Assembly (NCBI GenBank): GCA_001780825.1 | Contig: MFIX01000110.1 | Coordinates: 2,555-8,668 of the forward strand | Direction of reading: 5' to 3' | DNA: 6,114 bases | From: Candidatus Glassbacteria bacterium RIFCSPLOWO2_12_FULL_58_11 | GTDB lineage: Bacteria; Gemmatimonadota; Glassbacteria; GWA2-58-10 | Part shown: positions 1 to 4,976 of the stretch, piece by piece | How the letters are laid out: the number at the start of each line of letters is the position of its first letter | How positions within the stretch are numbered: the first letter of the stretch is position 1 | The notes under the pieces: generated by a model | What the model saw: only the letters and a program-made list of their open reading frames with translations | Databases searched by the model: none | Told to the model about the DNA's origin: nothing | Translations under genes and position numbers: made by a program

Positions 1-169
1 AGGACGCCTGATCCGCGGGCTGGTAAATGAGCGCCGGGGTCCCGGCGCGTATGTGGTCTTCTGGGATGGGACGGATTCCAAGGGCCGCAAGCTGGCCAGC
101 GGGATATACCTCTACCGCCTGAGCGCGAAAGGCTTTTCTGAAACCAGAAAAATGGTGCTGTTGAAGTAG
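1..169 (+). CDS. C-terminal fragment of a secreted/surface protein with FlgD-like or T9SS-type tail (5' partial)
   Basis: The frame starting at base 2 is open from the window edge to a TAG stop at 167-169 and gives 55 residues. The tail shows the pattern AYVVFWDGTDSKGRKLASG followed by IYLYRL and a closing KMVLLK. This is the classic end of proteins carrying a FlgD Ig-like or type IX secretion sorting domain: a WDG-D--G turn, then SGIY-Y-L, a short beta strand and a terminal K-V-L-K. In those families the domain is a beta-sandwich at the extreme C-terminus of large extracellular proteins, and in type IX systems it directs export across the outer membrane. The body of the protein lies before the window, so its function cannot be told. 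Codon use is G+C-rich, unlike the following gene. The domain family is fairly clear; the sorting role is inferred. Confidence 0.75.
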   Translation, partial: GRLIRGLVNERRGPGAYVVFWDGTDSKGRKLASGIYLYRLSAKGFSETRKMVLLK

Positions 170-189
170 AACAAAAGCTGCGATATATA

Positions 190-218
190 TTTAAATAGGC
201 GTTAGCTATTGGTACAAT
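190..218 (+). promoter_or_regulatory. Candidate sigma70-like promoter for the 257 gene
   Basis: TTTAAA at 190-195 and TACAAT at 213-218 are separated by 17 bases. This gives four of six and five of six matches to the classical -35 and -10 boxes. It lies 38 bases before the likely ATG at 257, between the end of the upstream gene and this start. The region is A+T-rich, so chance matches are likely. If the host uses a Bacteroidetes-type promoter consensus, this call would not apply. Confidence 0.3.
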
Positions 219-242
219 TCTTTTGGGGCGGGTCACGATAGA

Positions 243-247
243 AGAGG
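243..247 (+). promoter_or_regulatory. Ribosome binding site deciding the 257 start
   Basis: AGAGG lies nine bases before the ATG at 257 and six bases before an in-frame TTG at 254. The spacing suits the ATG at least as well, and ATG is the commoner start, so translation from 257 (242 residues) is preferred over the TTG start that adds one Met. Confidence 0.45.
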
Positions 248-256
248 TCATAATTG

Positions 257-985
257 ATGATTGACCCTGAAATTCAAAGAAAGAAACGGGAAAAGTTTCT
301 GGAACTGCTCTATAATGAAAGTGCCGGAAATATTATATATCAGGTATCAGTGCTTGACCTGGCAAAGAAGCTCGGATTAGAGGAAGATGAATTAGATAAT
401 ATTGCATTTTTTTTGGCCGATAAGGGATTGATTGAATGGGCCGCAATGGGACACGTATCTATTACTGCCGAAGGAATTGAAAAAGTTGAAGCCGCAAGGA
501 GTATATTAAAGAAGATATATGGTTGGTTTTTCTCCTCTCTTTACAAGATTGTCATTGAAGTAATAATCGGCGTAATAGTCTTAATAATATATAGTTATTG
601 GCCTGATCGGCATACTCCAGATAAAAGTTTAGATTTAACTTCAAATCAAATAAAACAAATTGCGGATACAATCGGTTCAGATACTACAAGCATTACAAAC
701 GACTCAATAAAAATTACTTTTAATGGAAATGAAAATTTAAATAACAAGCAAGGAAATTTGCCAATAGACTCTGTAAACAAAGCAGAAAATGGAAATACAT
801 CCAAAACAATAAATCCACCAAAAGAACCCTTATTAAAAAAAGACACTTTTAAAAAACCTGTAAGAACAATTAAACCCTTGGAAGAAAAAAAAGATTATGT
901 CATTTTATTTGGACGTAAGTATCCTTTGACTGCAAAAGAAACATTTATAGATCTTATTGTCCGTTTTGAGAATTTGTCGCCTTGA
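257..985 (+). CDS. Winged-helix-like protein with one transmembrane segment, unknown function; possibly the 5' part of an interrupted gene
   Basis: The 242-residue product has three parts. Residues 1-82 look like a winged helix: helices around REKFLELLYNES and VLDLAKKLGLEEDELDNI, then FLADKGLIEW and a GHVSITAEGIEKVEAAR wing and helix. A hydrophobic stretch at about 97-115 (YKIVIEVIIGVIVLIIYSYW) forms one membrane helix, flanked by Lys before it and Asp-Arg after it. Residues 117-210 are an Asn/Lys/Thr-rich low-complexity linker, followed by a short structured end (YVILFGRKYPLTAKETFIDLIV). There is no signal peptide; the likely topology is a cytoplasmic N-terminus and an outside C-terminus. 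The gene is about one third G+C by eye, against strongly G+C-rich neighbours, which suggests transfer. The TGA at 983-985 is followed in the same frame by an open stretch to 1315, so this may be the front part of a longer gene. I do not recognise a named family; the domain assignments are from pattern only. Confidence 0.7.
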   Translation: MIDPEIQRKKREKFLELLYNESAGNIIYQVSVLDLAKKLGLEEDELDNIAFFLADKGLIEWAAMGHVSITAEGIEKVEAARSILKKIYGWFFSSLYKIVIEVIIGVIVLIIYSYWPDRHTPDKSLDLTSNQIKQIADTIGSDTTSITNDSIKITFNGNENLNNKQGNLPIDSVNKAENGNTSKTINPPKEPLLKKDTFKKPVRTIKPLEEKKDYVILFGRKYPLTAKETFIDLIVRFENLSP

Positions 986-1315
986 GCAGCTGCGGAGTTG
1001 GTGCCAGGTTTAGAGAGCTTAACATTTACAGAGCCAGTAGAAATGGATGAAGAATTTGATTCTCATATCAATTTTAAAATTAAGTTGAAATCGATAATTA
1101 GTACAGACTCAGCGCATTTGGTTTTGCCTAATGCAGAGGGAATCTACAAGCTATCTCGCCATCCTATCAATAGAGATCTAACATGTCGCTTAGACATTCA
1201 AGTAATTCAAGTAGGTGAACTTTTTTATTTTAACCATAAACGACTTTTTTTAGGTGATTCAATTCAATTTGGAACTAAAAACTTCTTATATAATGGTATA
1301 GTTTTGGGTCAGTGA
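986..1315 (+). pseudogene. In-frame continuation after TGA: beta-rich C-terminal domain of the same gene, or a separate small ORF
   Basis: From 986 the frame of the preceding gene stays open for 109 codons to a TGA at 1313-1315. The first codons read AAAELVPGLESLTF, which joins well to the upstream ...RFENLSP, as in a helix capped by Ser-Pro. The end, LFLGDSIQFGTKNFLYNGIVLG, resembles the small beta-barrel ends of extracytoplasmic DUF4330-like proteins, a loose likeness only. An independent start is poorly supported. TTG at 998 and GTG at 1001 have only GGAG at 994-997, which is too close, and ATG at 1043 has no Shine-Dalgarno sequence. Base composition matches the upstream ORF. The best reading is that 257-1315 was one gene of about 352 codons, now split by a nonsense codon, a sequencing error or readthrough. 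A separately translated 105-residue protein is possible but less likely. Confidence 0.5.
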
Positions 1316-1353
1316 TAGGAGCTTCGGAAACGAGTTCTTTTCTTACATAACCT

Positions 1354-1425
1354 TTAAACCGCCGCCGCCTGAATCCGCATGATCAATTCCTCTGACAACT
1401 GCCGCAAAGAAGTTTTTGAAATCAT
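1354..1425 (-). other. Very short ORF (23 codons) with a possible RBS, doubtful
   Basis: On the minus strand an ATG at 1425 follows a purine-rich GGGAGGGGGAAAAAG run and opens a 23-residue frame, MISKTSLRQLSEELIMRIQ then AAAV, ending in TAA. It is the only short frame in this gap with a plausible ribosome binding site. It matches no family I recognise. It could be the remnant front end of a decayed gene or chance. Confidence 0.15.
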
Positions 1426-1512
1426 CTTTTTCCCCCTCCCCGATATTGCCAGGCCGCGTGTCGGCTTCAGCTTACCCGGAACGCCGCCGGATAAGGTACT
1501 CCCCAGCCAGCC

Positions 1513-1560
1513 AAAATAAAAAAGCCTGTAAGGGCCAAATGCTTCCCACCCTTACAGGCT
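1513..1560 (-). terminator. Rho-independent terminator for the hdrA-mvhDGA operon
   Basis: A perfect 12-bp inverted repeat, AGCCTGTAAGGG at 1523-1534 and its complement CCCTTACAGGCT at 1549-1560, encloses a 14-base loop. Read on the minus strand, the stem runs straight into TTTTTTATTTT (1523 down to 1513), the expected U-tract. On the plus strand the stem is followed by GATCTCC, so it is not bidirectional. It lies 225 bases past the mvhA stop, and the only gene calls reading toward it on that strand are the hydrogenase genes (plus the doubtful 23-codon frame beyond it). Confidence 0.8.
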
Positions 1561-1599
1561 GATCTCCAATTTTTCTTAGCCTGAATAATTCACAGTTGC

Positions 1600-1625
1600 G
1601 CGGCATGGTTTACGCAAACTGCCGC
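1600..1625 (+). terminator. Weak hairpin, possible plus-strand terminator
   Basis: GCGGCA (1600-1605) pairs with TGCCGC (1620-1625). After a two-base bulge (TG), GTTT (1608-1611) pairs with AAAC (1616-1619) around the loop ACGC. On the plus strand the next bases are CAGTTTTCTT, a poor T-tract. It could stop transcripts from the 257-1315 gene, but it lies 285 bases downstream of that gene and the stem is bulged. Confidence 0.25.
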
Positions 1626-1653
1626 CAGTTTTCTTAATCACGGTCTGTTGATG

Positions 1654-1729
1654 AAATCCCCCCAGACCCCCCTTTGCTAAAGGGGGAAAACCGCCTCCCC
1701 CTTTGAAAAAGGGGGAATGAGGGGGATTT
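1654..1729. repeat. Palindromic C-run/G-run intergenic repeat (two hairpins inside an outer inverted repeat)
   Basis: Three nested inverted repeats are visible. AAATCCCCC (1654-1662) pairs with GGGGGATTT (1721-1729) as the outer arms. Inside, CCCCCTTT/AAAGGGGG (1668-1675/1679-1686) has a GCT loop, and TCCCCCTTT/AAAGGGGGA (1696-1704/1708-1716) has a GAA loop. The whole 76-bp unit can fold into a cloverleaf-like structure. Similar CCCCCTTT-N-AAAGGGGG units are scattered between genes of many environmental bacteria and behave like REP or MITE-type sequences; that similarity is from general knowledge and was not searched. It begins 56 bases past the mvhA stop, before the operon terminator, so it would be transcribed in the 3' untranslated part of the operon message. 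Confidence 0.75.
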
Positions 1730-1784
1730 ACCGGTCATCATTACCGGCTTGGATTTTTATTAATAATCCGCGTCACAGCTCTGC

Positions 1785-3242
1785 CTACCGCTTGACCGTC
1801 TTTATCAGGTTCTTTTCTTTATCGTAAATGCGGGCCACCAGGGGCGTCTGGCCCAGCGCATGGGTCGCGCAGGCCAGGCAGGGATCATAGGGCCGGAAAG
1901 CCATCTCCACCAGGTTGAGCATCCCCTCGGTCACCTCCGGGCCGTGCACCATGCCCCGGGCCGCTTTCTCCACGCTCATCGCGATCGGCGCCGAGTTGTG
2001 GTTGGTGGCCACGATCAGGTTGACAGCGGTGATCAGGCCCTTTTCATCGGTGCGGTAGTGATGGATCAGGGTGCCGCGCGGCGCCTCCACCACGCCGATC
2101 CCCTCGGAGGGCTTTTCCGTGGGCAGATTGCGGATGTCGGGGCTGATGATCTCCTCATCCGCCAGCAGCTCCTGCATGCGCTCCGCGGCATAGAGGGCCT
2201 CGACCAGCCTGGCCCAGTGGAAAGCCAGCGTGCAATGGGAGGGCCGGCCTCCCAGCACCTCGTACATTTTCTCGTAGGCCGCCTGGGCCAGTGGAGTAGC
2301 CATGCGCTCGGCCACGTTGAGACGGGAGAGCGGTGCGACCCGGTACACGCCGCTCTCGGCCCCATCGACAAAACCTTTCCAGCCTATTTTTTTGAGGTAT
2401 GGAAAGGTGATGTAGCTCCAGGGCTCCACATGTTCCGCGATATGCTCGGTGTAATCCCGTACGGGGAACCGGGCGAACTCCTTGCCTTCCGGATCGACCA
2501 CCCGCAGCTTGCCGTCGTAGAAATTAGGCCGGTTCTGCTCATCGACCAGGCCCATCGAATAGGTGCGGCTGGTGTAGGCCTCGCTAAGGATCAGGTCCAC
2601 GTAGGCATCGTTCTTGAGCACGATAGCATCGAAAATCCCCAGGGCCCCTTGCGCGAACTCGACCGCGAAATCGGCGACTTTCCGGTAATTGTCGCGGTCC
2701 TCCGTGGTCAGCCCCTTGGAGACGCCGCCGGGAAGTCCGAAAACCGGGTGGATCACCTTGCCCATCATCGCCTGCATCATCTGCCGCAGCTCTTTGCGGA
2801 TGCGGATCACCTGTCCGGCGAGCTCCAGGCCGACCTTGGCGATCACCCCCAGGATGTTCCGCTCGGCAGCCGGGGCATCGGGGCCGACGACAAAATCCGG
2901 GCCGCCGAGGAAGAAAAAGTGCAGGAAATGGTCCTCGACATAGAAAGCGCTGTAGGCCAGCTCGCGGATTTTTTTCGCGGCGGAGGTGGGCTCGACTTTC
3001 CAGAGGTCATCCAGGCACTTGGTGGAGGCCATGTGATGCGCGGTCGGGCAGACCCCGCAAATCCGCGGGGTGATCCGGGGCATCTCCTCGGCCGGCCGGC
3101 CGACACAGAACTGTTCGAAACCCCGCAGCTCGGGCACCTGGAAAAAGGCCCGCTCGACCTCTCCCTGCTCATCCAGAAAGATTTCGATCTTGCCGTGGCC
3201 CTCGAGGCGGGTGATCGGATCAATGGTTATTTTTTGCGCCAT
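1785..3242 (-). CDS. mvhA: [NiFe] hydrogenase large subunit, group 3c (F420-non-reducing hydrogenase subunit A)
   Basis: This 485-residue cytoplasmic subunit holds the Ni-Fe(CN)2CO site that splits H2. The N-terminal ITIDPITRLEGHGKIEIF is typical of large subunits. The first metal motif is RICGVC-TAHH, with Cys62, Cys65 and His69. The second is DPCLACATH at 453-461, with Cys455 and Cys458. All four nickel cysteines are present and there is no selenocysteine. A 24-residue tail follows His461, as expected for a precursor cut by an M52-type maturation protease; none is encoded here. The start at 3242 is chosen because the family N-terminus begins at MAQKIT; the frame stays open far upstream inside mvhG, but that extension is a shadow. 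The ATG follows the mvhG stop after one base and has no clear Shine-Dalgarno sequence, so translation is probably coupled. Group 3c is assigned from the mvhD-mvhG-mvhA order next to hdrA. Confidence 0.96.
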   Translation of the reverse strand: MAQKITIDPITRLEGHGKIEIFLDEQGEVERAFFQVPELRGFEQFCVGRPAEEMPRITPRICGVCPTAHHMASTKCLDDLWKVEPTSAAKKIRELAYSAFYVEDHFLHFFFLGGPDFVVGPDAPAAERNILGVIAKVGLELAGQVIRIRKELRQMMQAMMGKVIHPVFGLPGGVSKGLTTEDRDNYRKVADFAVEFAQGALGIFDAIVLKNDAYVDLILSEAYTSRTYSMGLVDEQNRPNFYDGKLRVVDPEGKEFARFPVRDYTEHIAEHVEPWSYITFPYLKKIGWKGFVDGAESGVYRVAPLSRLNVAERMATPLAQAAYEKMYEVLGGRPSHCTLAFHWARLVEALYAAERMQELLADEEIISPDIRNLPTEKPSEGIGVVEAPRGTLIHHYRTDEKGLITAVNLIVATNHNSAPIAMSVEKAARGMVHGPEVTEGMLNLVEMAFRPYDPCLACATHALGQTPLVARIYDKEKNLIKTVKR

Positions 3243-3243
3243 G

Positions 3244-4206
3244 TCAACCCAGCCTGTTTTTAAGGATTGAGGAGGGTAAGCTGAAGCGATAGAAGGTGCC
3301 CAGCGGATCAACCAGCGTAGCGGCCAGCTCAGCCGATTTCTCCTCTGTGTCGGCATCGAGGAGCGAGCCGATCGCCGAGAGGAACTTGGTGCCGATATCC
3401 AGGGACTCGGTGGGCGGGCCGAAACAGCCGCGGCAGGGCATGTTGCCCCGGATGCAGCGCTCGCCGCAGCCCGAGCGTGTCGCCGGGCCCATGCAGATAT
3501 AGCCCTCGGCCAGGAAGCATTTTTCGGGGTCCGGAGTGCTGTCGGCCACCCGGCGGAAGGCGCTGATCTTGAGCACCTCGGGCTTGCTTTCCTTGCGCGG
3601 GCACTCATCGCAGAGGGATTTCTCCAGGCCGATCACCGAGCCTTTGGCCGGCAGGTGCCCGGTAATGATCATCCGGCAGGCTTCCATGATCCACTCCGGC
3701 GTGGGCGGGCAGCCCGGCAGGTAATAATCGACTTCGATTACCTGGTTCAGGCAGCGCACCGAGGCCGAGAATTCCGGCAGCTCCAGCGCGTAGCCGTTGA
3801 CCTGGGTGAGCCGCTGGGGCAGCAGGCGCGTGGGATTGTCCACCGTGGGGCTTTCGAAATATTTGGCCGCCAGGGTGCGCTCCCGCGTGGTACCGTTGGA
3901 CAGGCCCGGGATACCTCCCAGGTGAGCGCAGGAGCCGAAAGCGATCACCATGGGGCACTTGGAGCGCAGCAGCTTGACCCATTCCTCCTGCTCGCTGGTG
4001 CGCACCGCGCCGTTGATAAAAGCCACGGTCACCTCGCCCGGTTTCCAGGCCTCGACGTGTTTCTTTTTGAAGTCCAGGGCCACCGGCCAGAGGGCGATGT
4101 CCACCACTTCCACGACTTTCAGGATATCCTCGTTCAGATCGACTACCGCCTCCTCGCAGCCGCCGCAGGAGGCGCACCAGTAAAAGGCGACTTTTGGCTT
4201 GGCCAT
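3244..4206 (-). CDS. mvhG: [NiFe] hydrogenase small subunit, group 3c (F420-non-reducing hydrogenase subunit G)
   Basis: The 320-residue product carries the iron-sulfur relay that takes electrons from the MvhA active site to MvhD. The proximal cluster ligands are visible as CASCGGCEE (Cys11, Cys14), FGSCAHLGG (Cys93) and LPGCPPTPE (Cys166). A second cysteine-rich region holds CDECP (199, 202), Cys230 and Cys238, and then Cys247, 251, 258 and 261 in SGCGERCIRGNMPCRGC, fitting the medial and distal [4Fe-4S] clusters. There is no twin-arginine signal and the N-terminus begins directly with the Rossmann-like strand VAFYWCASCGG. It is therefore a cytoplasmic subunit, unlike the membrane-bound uptake enzymes. 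The ATG at 4206 has a strong AAAGGAGG upstream that overlaps the mvhD stop. The gene ends one base before mvhA. Length and all motifs look intact. Confidence 0.95.
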   Translation of the reverse strand: MAKPKVAFYWCASCGGCEEAVVDLNEDILKVVEVVDIALWPVALDFKKKHVEAWKPGEVTVAFINGAVRTSEQEEWVKLLRSKCPMVIAFGSCAHLGGIPGLSNGTTRERTLAAKYFESPTVDNPTRLLPQRLTQVNGYALELPEFSASVRCLNQVIEVDYYLPGCPPTPEWIMEACRMIITGHLPAKGSVIGLEKSLCDECPRKESKPEVLKISAFRRVADSTPDPEKCFLAEGYICMGPATRSGCGERCIRGNMPCRGCFGPPTESLDIGTKFLSAIGSLLDADTEEKSAELAATLVDPLGTFYRFSLPSSILKNRLG

Positions 4207-4215
4207 AATTGCCTT

Positions 4216-4223
4216 CCTCCTTT
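4216..4223 (-). promoter_or_regulatory. Strong Shine-Dalgarno of mvhG overlapping the mvhD stop
   Basis: On the minus strand the mvhD stop and the site read TGAAAGGAGGAAGGCAATTATG. AAAGGAGG lies nine bases before the mvhG ATG and shares one base with the mvhD TGA. This supports the 4206 start and linked translation of the two subunits. Confidence 0.75.
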
Positions 4224-4666
4224 CAGGCGACGCCGCTGTAAAGTGCGGAGCGTTCTTTCCAGTTCAGGGGTCCGAGCGCTTTTATTCTGGCGGTCATATC
4301 GTTCACCACGCCGGCGAATTTCTCGCCTTCGGAGGCCGAGACCCACTCGAGCCGGACCCGCTCGCGCTCGATGCCGAACTGGTCGAGAAGCTCGAGCAGC
4401 AGGGGATAGCGCCGCATGGCGCGGTAATTACCCTCATTGTAATGGCAGTCTCCCGGATGGCAGCCGGCGATCAGCACTCCATCCGCGCCCTCGGCGAAAG
4501 CCTTGACCACGAATGTCGGGTCAACCCTTCCGGAGCACATCACGCGGATAGTCCGCAGGGTGGGAGGGTACTGGAGCCGGCTGGTGCCGGCGAGATCGGC
4601 TCCGGTATAGGAGCACCACTGGCAAAGGAATCCAACAATCTTCGGTTCGAATTTAGCGTCTGACAT
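4223..4666 (-). CDS. mvhD: Hydrogenase iron-sulfur subunit MvhD ([2Fe-2S] electron adaptor to HdrA)
   Basis: This 147-residue protein has the usual length of the FlpD/MvhD family, which passes electrons from the MvhAG hydrogenase to HdrA. Near the N-terminus is PKIVGFLCQWCSYTGADLAG with Cys15 and Cys18. Next come RVMCSGRVDP (Cys44) and GCHPGDCHYNEGNY (Cys69, Cys74). These are the conserved cysteines of the family, in which a [2Fe-2S] cluster is bound. All are cysteine, without the selenocysteine found in some relatives. The last 70 residues are a helical region ending in ALYSGVA. The start at 4666 is supported by GGGAG at 4674-4678, seven bases upstream. It is the first gene after the MITE-like insertion; whether it still relies on the hdrA promoter is unknown. 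It is separated from mvhG by 16 bases. Confidence 0.95.
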   Translation of the reverse strand: MSDAKFEPKIVGFLCQWCSYTGADLAGTSRLQYPPTLRTIRVMCSGRVDPTFVVKAFAEGADGVLIAGCHPGDCHYNEGNYRAMRRYPLLLELLDQFGIERERVRLEWVSASEGEKFAGVVNDMTARIKALGPLNWKERSALYSGVA

Positions 4667-4685
4667 CTGGTGGCTCCCGGTTATC

Positions 4686-4953
4686 TATAGTGATTGTCTA
4701 AAGCCCTTACGCTTTGGATTCGATCTGAAAGGCCTGGCTGCTGAAACAGAGTTACCCCGGCAGCCTTCGACAGCCGGAAATTAATAAAAACCTCTTAAGC
4801 CAATCGTCTTCCGAACAAGCGGTTATCATACTCAAAGGCAATCCATCTAAGTAGTTTTGTATTCTAGTGATTGCCAAAATTCAGCGGCTGATCAAAGATT
4901 CGTTAAACTCAAACGGCAGCTCAAAAACGAAAATACTTTTGGCAATCACTATA
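4686..4953. mobile_element. MITE-like noncoding element with terminal inverted repeats and TA ends
   Basis: The gap between hdrA and mvhD starts with TATAGTGATTGTCTAAAG (4686-4703) and ends with CTTTTGGCAATCACTATA (4936-4953). The right end reverse-complements to the left end with 16 of 18 matches. Both outer ends are TA, as expected for a target duplication made by Tc1/mariner (IS630-type) transposases. A third copy of the end, TAGTGATTGCCAAAA (4865-4879), lies inside in the same direction as the left end. A degenerate inverted copy may sit near 4840-4856 (AAAGGCAATCCATCTA). No reading frame of useful length is present, so the element is non-autonomous. The transposon family is inferred only from the TA ends; no transposase is in the window. 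Confidence 0.65.
4865..4951. repeat. Perfect 15-bp inverted repeat (inner unit of the MITE-like element)
   Basis: TAGTGATTGCCAAAA at 4865-4879 and its exact complement TTTTGGCAATCACTA at 4937-4951 enclose 57 bases. The perfect match, against two mismatches to the outer left copy, suggests that this 87-bp unit is a younger insertion or the original short element, with the left part older or separate. If transcribed from hdrA toward mvhD it would form a long RNA hairpin 26 bases after the hdrA stop. Confidence 0.7.
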
Positions 4954-4976
4954 ATTGACCGGTCGGGGCGCCGGCC

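Noticed and set aside
983..985. Genome-wide UGA reassignment or a selenocysteine codon
   Set aside because: mvhG and mvhD both end at TGA at the expected family lengths, so UGA acts as a stop here. The hydrogenase motifs use cysteine throughout, and no clear SECIS-like hairpin follows the TGA.
1315..1345. Possible terminator just after the 1315 stop (GAGCTTCGGAAACGAGTTCTTTT)
   Set aside because: The arms CTTCG and CGAG do not pair fully and the stem would be only about four pairs, too weak to call.
1575..1595. CCTGAATAATTCACAG, an imperfect palindrome resembling insertion-sequence ends
   Set aside because: No matching inverted partner or target duplication is visible in the window, so an insertion-sequence remnant cannot be supported.
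1860..3263. A 467-codon plus-strand open frame opposite mvhA
   Set aside because: It is the antisense of a G+C-rich gene whose codon pattern keeps the opposite frame open. Its translation is His/Gly/Asp-rich without any family motif, while the minus strand holds all the hydrogenase motifs.
3243..3608. Upstream extension of the mvhA frame giving a 607-residue protein
   Set aside because: The extra residues are Ala/Ser/Arg-rich shadow translation of mvhG. The family N-terminus begins at MAQKITIDPITRLEGHG (3242).
3655..4506. A 283-codon plus-strand frame opposite mvhG and mvhD
   Set aside because: It spans two intact genes and their spacer on the other strand and shows no recognisable domain; it is a composition artefact.
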